This document shows positions 45,107 through 56,279 of a DNA stretch of 64,000 nucleotides, piece after piece (positions within the stretch are counted from its first letter, which is position 1; each line of letters starts with the position of its first letter). Origin of the DNA: Cloeon dipterum (lineage: Eukaryota; Arthropoda; Insecta; Ephemeroptera; Baetidae). Position numbers and translations under genes: made by a program. The notes under the pieces are model-generated. The model was given only the letters and a program-made list of their open reading frames with translations. It searched no databases and was not told the origin of the DNA. The stretch covers positions 41,003,681 through 41,067,680 of the forward strand of contig NC_088786.1 in NCBI RefSeq assembly GCF_949628265.1. The letters run 5' to 3'.

Positions 45107-45389
45107 CTTGGTTGGACAACGACTGACGCAGCAGCTTCTTGAATTGAGCTTTAAATATGGATCGTGTGTCCAGTCATTGTGGTTTTTTTTGTATCCTCTT
45201 TGCTCACTTAAAGGAAATGAATTTCAATATCATTGCAGGAAAAATGAAAGATTTTTTTAAATAAAACTCCTTAATTGTCACAAGTTTTCTGTAATATTTT
45301 TTTATATTGCCAGCAGAAATTTAAAAAATCTGAAACTTTATTTTTTTCTGCAAAAATATTTTAATTATTTTCCTTTAAGTGAGCATAGA

Positions 45390-45461
45390 GGATACAAAAA
45401 ACCACAATGACTGGACACACGATCTTATTTAAGGCTCAATCCAATCAGCTGCTGCGTCAGT
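45390..45461 (+). promoter_or_regulatory. Proximal promoter block and TATA-Inr of peptide 5
   Basis: GGATACAAAAAACCACAATG and GACTGGACACACGATC (45390-45424) precede TATTTAAG (45426-45433) and TCAGT (45457-45461). The first block recurs upstream of most members, in inverted form at about 45150-45205 for peptide 4. Confidence 0.65.
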
Positions 45462-45476
45462 CGTTTTCCAGCCAAG

Positions 45477-45731
45477 ATGCCGATATTAGCTCGCTTCTTT
45501 CTTTTCACCTCGCTGCTGCTGCTCAGCGCGGCCCTTTTGCTCGTCCCTGAAACTGAAGCCAGGACAATCACTGTGCCTCATAAAATTGACTCTCCACCAA
45601 GGGAATTTTGTCCACCGGGATACTCCTACGTAAGGGGAGAATGCAGGTTTATTTATCCTCCTGAAAGGTAAAATTAATATTGGTACACAATTCGAGTTTT
45701 GATTATTTCTTCTTATTTTAGGACCATTTAG
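45477..45731 (+). CDS. Secapin-like secreted peptide 5
   Basis: Exon 45477-45667 (phase 2) plus 45722-45731 gives 66 residues. Leader MPILARFFLFTSLLLLSAAL to PETEA; mature part with DSPPREF, then CPPG-x7-CRFIYPP and RTI after the splice. The Pro-Pro-Arg before the first cysteine together with CPPG is the most secapin-like arrangement in the window. A polyadenylation-like AATTTATTAAATTT tract follows. Confidence 0.8.
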
Positions 45732-45734
45732 TTC

Positions 45735-46984
45735 GCTGAACTTTTTCCTGGAAGCGGCCATCATTTGATTGAATTTTAAAAATTGTAGTGTATTTTGTTC
45801 TATTAAAATTTATTAAATTTAAACAAAATATTTAATTTTTTAACCAATAAAAATGGTGAGTTTCTGGAACTGTGTTATGCCGACTTTTTAGCCTCAATGT
45901 TTCAATCCGCAGTGCAGCATTTCTTAAAAATTAAAATTCATTCTCGTCCTTTTATGTTAAAAAATATGCAAAAGAACTGCGGCTTATAATGGCGAAATTA
46001 TACATATAAAAATTAGATAATAATAAGATAAAATAAAAACCACAAATTCCTATAGTTCGACGGATATGTTATTGTTTTTTGGATAATCTGAATAAATTGG
46101 ATTTTAATATGACGCTTTTATTAACATAAAAATGCATATTTCGACTTGAAAACTGGCCAATCGACGCCTCTCGATGCCCAATGAAAATCATCCTCTGGCC
46201 CACAGGTGAATTAAGAAAAAAAAAACAGAAGAAAATGTTCAAAATCTCGCGGATTTCAGGGGCATCGGAGGCGGCGGGGGTGGCGACGCGGTGCCCACAC
46301 GCATAATTGTACGGCGAGTTAGTTTTTCACTGTAAAACCCATTTTGTCGTGGGCGCAGCAAGCCGGAAGGCCCGTCGGCCACCCGCAGGACCATGCATAA
46401 TCATTAAATAGTTTTTTACTCATTCATGCGGTCAGTCAGTTTTAAAAATACATTGGTTTGTCACGCCATAGACCAAGCCTTAAGAAAACCAGCAGTTAAT
46501 TACACAAAATAGAGATATAAATTTGGATTTTCCCCCCCTTATAGAGGAAATAAATTCTTTAGTTATTTAAAAAAAGGCCAGAATAAATTTTTATTCAATT
46601 AGCAATAACCATTTTTTTTATTTTGCTGAGTAGAAATAAATGTTAATTAAAAGCAGAATTATTTTCCTCTAGGAAAGGAAATTTGCACTGATGACATTTC
46701 CTCTTTTTTTCGCAGAGGCATCAAGTTGCGTTTTTAAGAAACCCATTTTTCATAAAACAAAATTTAATTTTTAAGAGTTGCTGCCGTAAAACAGTTCCAG
46801 AAACTCTCAAACAATTTTTTAAAATCACAGGGTAAAAATAAAACATTCTTTTTATTTTAATATATTTTATTAGAACAAATTCAACAATAAACAAATTTTA
46901 AAATTCAATCGATTGGCCGCTTGCAGGGAAAAGGTTAAGCGAAATTCAAAACTCGGTTGTGCATAAAATTATTTCAACCTTTCA
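45735..46984. other. Intergenic, nothing firm
   Basis: A GC-rich island near 46250-46400 (GGCGGCGGGGGTGGCGACGC) stands out but has no supported gene. The block CACTGATGACATTTCCTC near 46690 recurs near 49970. Confidence 0.4.
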
Positions 46985-47187
46985 GTAGAATAAACAATCC
47001 TGCATTTTCCTCTTATTGGAAGGAGTGTCCTGGTTGACAAGTTGACCTCTGCTTTGCGTCAAATATTACGAGGGACACAGAATTGGCGACTTAAATTCAT
47101 CGTAATTCGTGTCGATTGTCCTGGCTTCAGTTTGGCCGAAGATGAGCAGCAGTTAAGGAGGCGAAAAGAAAGAAGCGATCGCGGCAT
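46985..47187 (-). pseudogene. Broken secapin-like peptide gene
   Basis: ATGCCGCGA is kept (47185-47187), but small deletions in the leader shift the frame. Remnants RTIDTNYDEF, CQPGHSFQ and a premature TAA follow in other frames, and the donor is GAAAG/GTTGAA. The promoter-proximal TCAGTCGTGGTCCAGCC is still recognisable. Confidence 0.7.
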
Positions 47188-47189
47188 CA

Positions 47190-47930
47190 TGGCTGGACCA
47201 CGACTGACTGACGCAGCAGCTGATATTCATAATTGGATACATCTTGCTTCAATCGTATCGTCAGCTCATTTATAAGAAAATATTTAAAATTGACATTTTT
47301 CATACCTGCCGGCCAATTATTTAAGCTACAAATTACAGAATCCAAGCAGAGAACATTAATTCTCTTCTTACTGTAAAATCACGATAATTATTTCACAATT
47401 TTGGGAATTTTACCTAAGAATTCCTGGCGAGAAATAGATCGTAATCAAGCGAAGAAATTATTTAATTTAATTTAACAGGCCTGAAAAAAATCTGAGCGTT
47501 CGGCGTGTCAGCCTCTTCGTCGCTTTTGGCTTGTTATTTTGACGAGAGCAAAATATCCGCGAAAAACAGCTGAAGAAAGAGCAAAATGTGCTAAAAGAAT
47601 TATAAGCGCGACCTCGATCCAACGCAACTCAAAGTGCGACGCGTAGGCCGTAGATTCATCAAATTTCAGGCCTACCAGTTTTATCTCTTTGAAGAGTTTT
47701 TATATATAAATTCGAGAGTAAATGATACATGCTATAGTCATCACAAAAAATAACTTCAAGGTGGAAACATTCGACGAATTATTTAGCAATTTAAAATTTA
47801 TTAAAATGAAATAAAAATACATACAATAAAATTCGAGCTGCGGTGAAACAGTTTCTGAGGAAAAGTACAAGCACTATAATTATTGAAACAATTCTAAAGA
47901 TGAAAAAGTTACCTTGTTTCACTCATTGTC
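47190..47930. other. Intergenic with shared block
   Basis: The segment about 47540-47720 (CCGCGAAAAACAGCTGAAG, GCGACCTCGATCCA, CCAGTTTTATCTCTTTGAAG) recurs at 51815-51910, 54450-54560 and 55715-55880. No gene is seen. Confidence 0.5.
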
Positions 47931-47936
47931 AGTAAT

Positions 47937-48143
47937 TCAAATGGTCGTCCTGCATCTGCCCCTAGAAAGTATTTGTCCAGGTGGACAGTTGAAAGCCCTT
48001 CTTGGAACTGCAATCGCTACTCCTTTGAGCATTAGGCCTTCGTCCGAATACTCGGTTTTGTTTCCTGGGGCTCGAGTTTCGCGGCCGGGCCAGACGGCCG
48101 CCGCAAAAATCAGCAAAACGAGCAGAGAGCGAACTTGAGGCAT
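47937..48143 (-). CDS. Secapin-like secreted peptide 6, second subtype
   Basis: 68 residues. Leader MPQVRSLLVLLIFAAAVWPG to RETRA, an acidic spacer, KGVAIAVPRRAFN and CPPG-x7-CRTTI. The leader and spacer differ from peptides 1-5 and match the gene at 56280-56486, with which it also shares a different upstream sequence (AACCCAGCAC...AGTTGCCT) lacking the TATTTAAG/TCAGT pair. C-x10-C spacing is kept. Confidence 0.75.
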   Translation of the reverse strand: MPQVRSLLVLLIFAAAVWPGRETRAPGNKTEYSDEGLMLKGVAIAVPRRAFNCPPGQILSRGRCRTTI

Positions 48144-48349
48144 CGCGACTTAATAGGCAACTATGTTGCATTCGTGCTGGGTTGGAATAACACGATCAAT
48201 TGATGCTAACAGCGCAGTTTAATTAGAGCCAAAAATTAATTTAATCAAGGACAAAGGTCATTCTCAGATTAAATTGGCAGGCTCATCTATAATACTCGAT
48301 AATCTTTTTTTGTTTCCAGCCAAATCACTAACAAAAAAATTTAAATAAC

Positions 48350-48782
48350 AATTCACCAGTTGCATAAACCCTAAGTGTTCGAAGCCGCCAACAGATGGCG
48401 CCACCGTAGACTGTCGATTTTAAGGCACTTCCGCTGCGATTTCAGACTCAATCTAGCTACCGTGCGTTCTTCAATTAATTTGCTATTTTTTGACGTGCTG
48501 AAAACCAAAATCGGTTCAGCCAATCGCCGTAGAATCGTGAAAAACTATTTTTTGAAATAGTAAAATATTTTCCAACGTTTCTACGGCGAATGGTTGAACC
48601 GATTTTGGTTTTCAGCACGTCAAAAAAAGCAAATTAATTGAAGAATGTTAAATAGCTAGATTGAGTCTGAAATCGCAGCGGAAATGCCTTAAAACCGCTT
48701 AAAACAAAATTTTTAAGAAAGTCTGTGGTTGCGCCATCTGTTGGCGGCTTTGAACACTAAGGGTTTATGCAACTGGTCAATT
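48350..48782. mobile_element. Palindromic MITE, full copy
   Basis: About 433 bp. The termini are inverted: ACCAGTTGCATAAACCCT at the left end and the complement AGGGTTTATGCAACTGGT at the right. Inside lie further inverted blocks, GCCGCCAACAGATGGCG and CGCCATCTGTTGGCGGC, and an inner pair around ACCAAAATCGGTTCAGCC, so almost the whole element folds back on itself. No ORF. Related copies are at 13110-13461 and 4227-4300. Confidence 0.85.
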
Positions 48783-49006
48783 AAACAAATAAAAGCACTA
48801 AGATTGCATAAAAATTAACATTTATGAACAAAATATCCCGCAGAAATTAAACAAATCAAAAACTTCAATTTTTCCTGCAAACATATTTCAATTCATTTCC
48901 TTTAATTGAGCAGGGTGGATAAAAAAACGCACAATGACCGCACACGATCTATTTAATGCTTTTGCTTCAAGAAGCTGTTGCGTAAGTCAGTCGTTGTCCA
49001 ACCAAG

Positions 49007-49213
49007 ATGCCGCGAGTTCGCTTCTTTCTTTTCGTCTCCCTGCTGCTGCTCATCGCGGCAATTTTGCTCGTCGGCGAAATTGAAGCCAGGGCTATCGAAA
49101 TCAACACAAATATCGATGATATGCCATCAAATCTGTGATAAACCGCGTTATAACTTTTGGGGAAGCCTTGTCCATCGGGACAATCCCACGTACGGGGAAA
49201 ATGCTTATCCTGA
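49007..49213 (+). pseudogene. Secapin-like gene with in-frame stops
   Basis: A normal leader (MPRVRFFLFVSLLLLIAAIL) is followed by TGA-TAA and a further TAA in the spacer. Past these, the same frame still encodes CPSG-x7-CLS and ends just before a splice donor. No frameshift separates leader and motif, so the damage is a few substitutions only. Promoter (TATTTAAT, TCAGTCGTTG) and 3' exon are retained. Confidence 0.75.
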
Positions 49214-49214
49214 A

Positions 49215-50415
49215 AAGGTAAAAATGATATTGATTCACAATTCGAGTTTTGATTTCAGGGGTTTCATTCGCTGAACTTTACCCTGGAAGCGGCAATTTGA
49301 TTGAATTTTAAAAAATCGGAGTTCCTGTTTCAATAAAATTTATTAAATTTAAAAAATGTTTCATTTTCCAATGGTTAAAAAATTGATTGTAAGTTTCTGG
49401 AACTGACGAGTTAGTCTGTTAACCTAAATTTTTCAATCGGCAGTACAGCATTTCTAAAAAATTAAAATTTAATGAAAACTAGAAAATTGTAGTCTTGTAC
49501 CTCTAGAAAACTAGCTGTTAGTCTCACACCTAAGAGATAAATTTGTATTTTCCTCCCCGTCTAGAGAAAATGAATTCTTTTTTTAAAAAAAGCTAGAGTA
49601 AGTTTTTATCAAAAGGGAAATCAAGAGGAATAAATGATATTTAAAAGTATTAAATGACAATTTTAAGAAGAAATAAGGTTTCCCTGGACTCTGCACCTGA
49701 CAAGCCTCGACGGACGATTCGTAGGAACGAAAATCTTTTCCTGTGAGTATCGTGTAGCGGCTCGGGAAACGCAGGCGACGATGATGATCACGTGTCGACG
49801 CCTACTTTTAAGAAGAGCAAACCGCAAATCTTGACAAGAGAGCATAATGTGTTTTTGATCCATCGCAGCAGTTGGCCCATCCTGTTTATTGATCAGACGC
49901 TCTAATCATTGAAATTTGGTCTAATTTAATTAATTTCCTCTTGGAAAGGACATTTAAGCCAATTTGCACTGATGACGTTTCCTCTTTTTTCGCAGAAGCA
50001 AAAGTGCCATCAGACGCATCTGGTTGCGTTTTTATTTTTAGCAGTGTGAACTTTGACATTTTCCGTCTCCATCTCAACGTACGAGGTTGGTTTAAAACGT
50101 TTTATTACCTTCTGCGTTTAGAATCTAATTTAAATTACAGTACATGCCAGAAGAAATTGAAAAATAACTTGTTTATCGATTACAAATTTAAGGCTTGGCA
50201 ATCGAATTTCCTATTTCTTTCAATTCGAACCGCTGATCTGGCCGGACGAGTCGCTGTCGCTGCTGCCTGATAAAATACCACAAAACGCGATAAGCGGCCA
50301 GACCTTTCGGCGGGCTGATTCACGCGTTTTTTTTGTCCTTTGTGATTTATTCGCCAAAATGGGAAGAAATTGGCCAGGAAGTTGGCGGCGGCGTTAAAAG
50401 CAACTCTGAGGTCAC
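49215..50415. other. Intergenic with repeat block
   Basis: The segment 50215-50400 carries the AATTCGAACCGCTGATCTGG and ACCTTTCGGCGGGCTGATT block shared with 41230-41400 and 52270-52440. A minus-strand open frame of 66 codons at 49663-49863 has no supporting signal. Confidence 0.45.
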
Positions 50416-50419
50416 GTGT

Positions 50420-50600
50420 GACCTGATGAGAATATATTTTCCTGCATGTGCCTCTGTGAATTTGGTGTCCAGGTGGGCACAATGCGCCCTGAGAGGAGCG
50501 GCAGTCCCATTTACGATTAAAGGACCCATTTCTCCAGTTTCACAAATGATTTAAAAACGTGTCGCGAAAAGAAGGAGGAAAACGAAGAGAGGCCGACCTT
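50420..50600 (-). pseudogene. Broken secapin-like peptide gene
   Basis: Minus-strand NGTAAPLRA and, one frame away, CPPGHQIHRGTCRKIY. It carries the same extra TG before the first cysteine as the copy at 43990-44185. The leader region (CGTTTTCCTCCTTCTTTTCGC) is out of frame and lacks a start. Both pseudogenes therefore descend from one already broken ancestor. Confidence 0.7.
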
Positions 50601-50996
50601 GAACCTTGACTTAATATCGCACTGCTCGACATTCACTCACTGACGCGCTGTTATCTCATTTATTATATTTTATTTCTTTATAAGCCGCACTTCTTTTGCG
50701 TATTTTTAATATTACCGTACAAGAAGAATACATTTTTCTGTTTTTCTCTCAATTTTCAATGAAAAATGGAGATTAAAAAGCTGCCATAATAGTTCTAGAC
50801 AATTTTTTAATCATGATAGGTTTAAAAATTAATTTGGTTTAAAGAAATTTTATTAGAACAAAATCAAGTACAATTTTTAAGCTGAATTAATATTAGCGCC
50901 GCGCTGCCAGGGAGAAGTTGAGCGAACAAAACTCCTTAAATGAGACAAAATCAAAATTCGATTGAGTATCAAGATTATTTGTACCTTTCAGAGAGA

Positions 50997-51224
50997 TTAA
51001 TAAGCAGGCCTGCATTTTCCCCTTATCATGATTTGGCCCGGTGGACAATTATCCGTTTGGGCGGGCCTCGGCTTAGCGTCAACCATAACGAGCGACACGG
51101 AATCAGTGCAGGCGTCTTCGTAATCTGTGCCGAATGCCCTGGCTGCTGTTTGGCCGACGAGCATATCGGCCGCGAAGAGCAGCAGCAGCAGCGAGGCGAA
51201 CAGAAAGAAGCGAACTCGCAGCAT
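50997..51224 (-). CDS. Secapin-like secreted peptide 7
   Basis: 75 residues. Leader MLRVRFFLFASLLLLLFAAD to GQTAA, a long acidic spacer (GTDYEDACTDS, which adds a third cysteine) and CPPG-x7-CRPAY before TAA. A splice donor follows the stop. The extra Cys in the spacer is unusual for the family and may be free or mark a dimer. Inr TCAGTCGTGG upstream is replaced by the related GGTCAGTCGTGG. Confidence 0.75.
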   Translation of the reverse strand: MLRVRFFLFASLLLLLFAADMLVGQTAARAFGTDYEDACTDSVSLVMVDAKPRPAQTDNCPPGQIMIRGKCRPAY

Positions 51225-51229
51225 CTCGG

Positions 51230-53545
51230 CTGGACCACGACTGACCCACAGCTGCTTATCTTTTGCTGATTTGACAATGAGAGCCTTTAGACTGTGCGCG
51301 GAGTCATTTTGTGGCCTTTCTTGTACCCGCTGCTCATTGAAAGATTTAAAATCTTATATTTTTGCGTTTATTTTTTAATTTCTTTCGGATTAAGGTTTAC
51401 AGAAAATTTGAGATAAGTCCTCTAATCTAACATTAGGAAAAAGGTTAAAATTTGCAGTTGAGGGATCGAAATTAAGCAGAAAATTCATTTAATTTTAGAA
51501 AATCCAGCAAGATATGAATTTCCGGAGTTAAAATTTAAACTGTGAATTTTAAATGCGAACACAGCCAGAAATTAATTTTTATTCTTCGGTTATAGTTAAA
51601 TTAATTGTTTTAAATGCATTCGCTTCGAGAAAATCATGTTACCAAGTTTGTGTGAATTTTAATTGCGGCCATACAGTAATCTTTTTACATCTTTTAGCCT
51701 CATAAGAATTCCTCTGACCCAAGTGGACTAACAGACCTGGACGCGGATCGTCGATTCCCTCGAAAATTGGAGTTTTCTTTGAGCATTGTCATCTATTTGT
51801 CGTTTTGGCTTGCTCGGAGGAGCACAATATCCGCGAAAAGCAGCTGAAGAGAGAGGAAAATGTGCTGAAAGAATTAAAAGCGACCTCGATCCATTGCGAC
51901 GCGTCGGTCATTGTAGACTTACAAATAAATAAAAAAATGTGGTCGTAATGCTACACACAGCTGCCAAGTCCTGTCAAGAAACGGCCAATCAATCCACTAC
52001 ACCTCGTATCCTCGGTGTACATCACATCCTGTTTCCTGATGTTTACTTTAAGAGTTGCTGTGTCTCAGCCAGACCACAATTATGCGAAAATTCCACCGGC
52101 AAATACATTTCTCGCTCCGTAACAAGAGTTGTATTTAATCAGAAAATTTGTTTTAATGCCTTTTAACTCTGTGAAGGATTTAAAATTTGGTTTCAATGAT
52201 TTTTAGAATTATTTTAGTTTTCTCTATTTAATAAAAAAGAAAAATTACTCAATTAAATTTGAGGCTTGGCAATTGAATTTCCTGTTTATTTCAATTTTAT
52301 ATTCGAACCGCTGATCTGGCCGGAAGTGTCGCTGCTGCTGCGCATGATAAAATACCACAAAACACGCGATAAGCGGCCAGACCTTTCGGCGCGGGCTGAT
52401 TTACGCGTTTTTTCTTTGTCCCTTGTGATTTATTCGCCAAAATGCGAAGAAATTGGCCAGGAAGTCGGCGGTGGCGTTAAAAGCAACCCTGAGGTCTCGC
52501 AACCTGAGGAAGGTTGGTGACAGGCGAGGGTGAAAAATCTAGGCCAACTGTGCTCGAAACTGCAGCAGTAAAAAGAATCAAAAACTCGCCGCGGACATGA
52601 TCTCAGGTCGAGGTACCCTGAAAAAGGTCGTCAGGGTATTTCAAATTAAAGGCCATCAAAATACCTATCTGATGAGGGTTCGTGGTCAAGGATTGGACGA
52701 GCGGTCGAATTTTAATAAAAATAAAGATAATGGCATCTAGGTGCACAAAATTTTTATTTTTTCGAAATTTTCGCTGTAAGAAATTCGTGGTATTTCGAAA
52801 AATGGCTGATTTTCGAAAAACCACATACAGCCGGAAGGGCCCTGCCGAGTGGCACCTGAATCACCGCCCTCCGGCCCTTTTAGTGCCCCGGCCGGGCCCC
52901 GAAAACCAAAATTTTGTAATGTCACAAACCGCACGTTTTTTGGCTTTTAAAAATTGATAACTCGGCTCCTATTGATTTAAGAGTGGAAACTCAATGTTCG
53001 TTAGACTCGCCACTAAATTGTGAGCATTTTTGATAGCATCGTAAAAAAACCGCGCCCGCCCCCGGCGCCTCCGATGCCTCCAAAGTCGACGCTTTATTAA
53101 TTCGTTTTCTTCTCATTTGTATCTTAATTCACCAATTGGCCGGAGGAAAACGAAGAGAGAACCTTGACTCATCGCTGTTTTCCAATTTAATATATATGAT
53201 TTCCTTTTTAAGCCGCAATTCTTTAATGTATTAAGGTACGAGAATACATTTTCTGTTTTTCAAATTTAAATTTAATTTTGAAGAAATGCTGTACTGCGGA
53301 TTGAAAAATTGAGGTGGCTAAAACATCAATTTTTTATCATAATAGGTTTAAAAACTAAGCATTTTTAATTGAACAAGTAATTTGATTTAAAATCAATTTT
53401 ATTTGTACAAAATAAACAGTAATTTTTGTAAGTTGAATCAATTAGTAGTGGCTGCTTCCAGGGAAAGGTTCAGCTAGCAAACTTCCTTAAATGAGACAAA
53501 ATTAAAGCTCGGCTGTGCAAATAATATTATTATTTGTGTTTTTTA
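51230..53545. other. Intergenic: two duplicated blocks
   Basis: The segment 51930-52250 is repeated at 54580-54880 with few differences (GCTGCCAAGTCCTGTCAAG, AATCAATCCACTACACCTCG, AGACCACAATTATGCG). The segment 52270-52730 repeats 41230-41700. Open frames in these blocks are not conserved between copies. Confidence 0.6.
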
Positions 53546-53548
53546 CCT

Positions 53549-53773
53549 TTAAAAATAAGTTGGCCTGCATTTGCCCCTTTGAATGGAGTGTTCCGGTGGA
53601 CAAGTGGGTTTCGTGTTCCTTGGCAGAGAGCCAAAAATTGTGAGGCCCACAGAATCGGTGACGTCATCGTAATTCGTGTCGAATGCCCTGGCTTCAGTTT
53701 GGCCGACGAGCATATCGGCCGCGAAGAGCAGCAGCAGCGAGGCGAAAAGAAAGAAGCGAACTCGCAGCATCAC
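53549..53773 (-). CDS. Secapin-like secreted peptide 8
   Basis: 74 residues from the first of two ATGs (53771-53773 or 53768-53770). Leader LRVRFFLFASLLLLFAADML to GQTEA, an acidic spacer (NYDDVTDSVG) and CPPE-x7-CRPTYF. C-x10-C spacing is kept. It is close to peptide 7 but without the spacer cysteine. Stop before an AG/GTAAAA donor. Confidence 0.75.
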   Translation of the reverse strand: MMLRVRFFLFASLLLLFAADMLVGQTEARAFDTNYDDVTDSVGLTIFGSLPRNTKPTCPPEHSIQRGKCRPTYF

Positions 53774-54139
53774 GGCTGGACCACGACTGACTAACGCAGC
53801 AGCTTTTATCTTTTGCTCTCACTGCTGATTGGAAAAGGAGCCTTCAATCGATTGTGGTGTCATTTCGTGGCATTGTTTGCACCCTATGCTCATTTTAAGA
53901 TTGAAAATGAATTGTTCCATTTTTATTTCCACATTTTAGTCGTATTAGGTTAAAAAATTAAGCATTTTATAATTTGAATTCAATACGAAATTTTATTACA
54001 ATAAAATTGAACTACATTTTCTAAAATTCCATCAAGTGGCCGCTTCCAGGGAAAAGCTAAGCGAACAAACCCCCTAAAATGAGACGAAACAAAATTCAAT
54101 TGTGTAAATAATATTATTATTTGTATGTATATTTTACCT

Positions 54140-54361
54140 TTAAAAAAAATAGTAACGCCTGCATTTTCCCCATACGAAGGATTGTCCCTGTGGACAAGTG
54201 GCTCTTGGCGGAGGGTTAGCCACACCGAGGTCCACGGATTCGGTGACGTCATCGTCATCGTCACTTGTGTCGATTGTCCTGGCTTCAGTTTTGGGGACGA
54301 GCAAAATTGCCGCGACGAGCAGCAGCAGCGAGACGAACAGAAAAAAGCGAACTCGCGGCAT
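54140..54361 (-). CDS. Secapin-like secreted peptide 9
   Basis: 73 residues. The start was set at MPRVRFF because the longer upstream frame runs into the conserved GTCAGTCGTGGTCCAGCC leader. Signal peptide to PKTEA; the spacer has a pure aspartate run (SDDDDDVTESV); then NPPPRAT and CPQG-x7-CRRYYFF. The stop lies just before a donor. The Asp run suggests an acidic pro-segment balancing the basic C-terminal part. Confidence 0.75.
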   Translation of the reverse strand: MPRVRFFLFVSLLLLVAAILLVPKTEARTIDTSDDDDDVTESVDLGVANPPPRATCPQGQSFVWGKCRRYYFF

Positions 54362-54364
54362 CAC

Positions 54365-56275
54365 GGCTGGACCACGACTGACTAACGCAGCAGCAGCTTT
54401 TATCTTTTGTTCTCCCTGCTGATTGGAAAGGAGGCTAAAAAGATTGAGGAGCACAATACCCACGAAAAGCAGAAAGCAGCTGACGAAAGGGGAAAATGCG
54501 TGCTGAAAGAATTAACTAATCGCTGCTCAGCAACAACTCTAATTGCGGCGCGTCGGTTATTGCAGAATTAAAAATAAAAAAATGTGGTCGTAATGCTGCA
54601 CACAGCTGCCAAGTCCTGTCAAGAAACGGCCAATCAATCCACTACACCTCGGTATCCTCGGTGTACATCACATCCTGTTTCCTGATGTTTACTATAAGGG
54701 TTTCTGTGTCTCAGCCAGACCACAATTATGCGAAAATTCCACCGGCAATTACGTTTCTCGCTTTGTAACTCGAGTTGTATTTAATATGAAATTTTATTTT
54801 AATGCCTTTTAACCCTGTGCAGGATTTAAAATTTGGTTTCAATGATTTTTAGAATTATTTAAGTTTTCTCTATTTAATAAAACAGCGGCCTTGGCGAATT
54901 TATTCAAAATTTAATTCTAAATACAAAATTATTGATTGGAAATAAATTAAAAAGACCTTGCGGCATCTCGGCTGGACCACGACGCGGCTTCTTGTCGAGC
55001 AGCTGATTAGAATATGAGCCTAAAATAGATCGCGTGCTTTCACTTTCGTTTTTTTGTATCCTCTGCTCATTTCAATCAAAAGATTTAATGTATCTGTATG
55101 CAAGAAAAACTAATTGTTTTTTAATTACAGACGAATTAATAAATCCAAAAAGCTGTTCTAGAAACATTCTCAGGGTGCGATGCCCTGAAAAAGGTTGTCA
55201 GAGTGGGTAGTGAAAGGTTTCGGCAAAATGTGCCTGAAATCGCAGTAAAAACCTGCCGCGGAGAGGATCTCAGGTCGGGGTACCCTGAAAAAGGTCGTTT
55301 TGGTATCTCAGGTAAAAGTCGAAAAAAGGACCTATCCGATGAGGGGTCGTTTTCGACGATACGATGGGCGGTCGAATTTTAAGAAAAATAAATAACGCGT
55401 CACCAATGCTAATCACAGGGGAAAATGGCAAAATGCATTTTTTGCAAAGTTCAGACCCTTAAATCTCGGCCGTTAAGTGCGGCCTGAGGGTAAAACTTTC
55501 GGAAAAGGGTTAGCAAGTGGTAAAATGGAAAGCGGCAATACCAAAAGCCCCAAAATGCAACGTGCACCCCTTGATTTTACACCCCCATTTCGTGTCGAGA
55601 CGAAAATTGCTCAAAAATTCATAAATTTTTCTATGGCACCGACGGACTTGAAACTCATTTTGAGTCAATCCAGCGCTATAAATACGAAAACTTAAAAGCT
55701 GGAGTTGAAAAATTCTCGCGAAAAGCAGCTGATGTGAGAGAGGAAAATGCGCTAAAAGAATTAATAGCGACCTCGATCCATCGTTGCTCAGCAACAACTC
55801 AAAATGCGACGCGTCAATTTATCGCAATTCGAAGCCTTCCAGTTTTATCTCTTTGAAGAGTAAAAGAGCTTTGAAGAGTAAAAGGTCAGAATTAAAATAA
55901 TTCCCCACAAATAATTAAAATAATTTCCAAGCGCACATTACAAACATTTTGGCGGGGAAATAAATTGAAATAAAATGCAATTTTAATTATTGTATTTTTT
56001 TGCACTTTATTAGACATTTCGTTCTAAGGTTTTTTTATAATAAACACATTAGAGTAAATTTATACCTGCTTAATCACAAATAGATACATTAAACTTCAAA
56101 ACGGAAACATTTTGAAGAATTATTTTGTAATTTAAAATTTTTATTTTATATAAAATACAATATTCTAATTTAAAACTCCTACTGTGTTGTAACGTCTTCA
56201 AAAACCGCTTCTGAGGAAAAGTCCGTAGACTACATTGAAACAAATATAAAGATGAAAAATTTACCTATTCAGTAA
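54365..56275. other. Intergenic with repeats and a promoter stub
   Basis: Includes block copies at 54450-54560, 54580-54880, 55170-55395 (TCAGGTCGGGGTACCCTG) and 55715-55880. At 54958-55075, on the minus strand, the peptide promoter and leader (GGTCCAGCCGAGATGCCGCA) are present but the coding region is gone. Confidence 0.55.
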
Positions 56276-56279
56276 TTAT

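Noticed and set aside
46250..46400. GC-rich stretch as a gene or CpG-island promoter
   Set aside because: No open frame or initiator motif was found and it lies between repeat blocks.
49663..49863. Minus-strand frame of 66 codons
   Set aside because: No signal peptide, splice site, homologue or second copy in the window supports it.
51939..52166. Plus-strand frame of 75 codons with several cysteines
   Set aside because: The near-identical block at 54580-54880 has a one-base difference that breaks the frame, and there is no good ATG.
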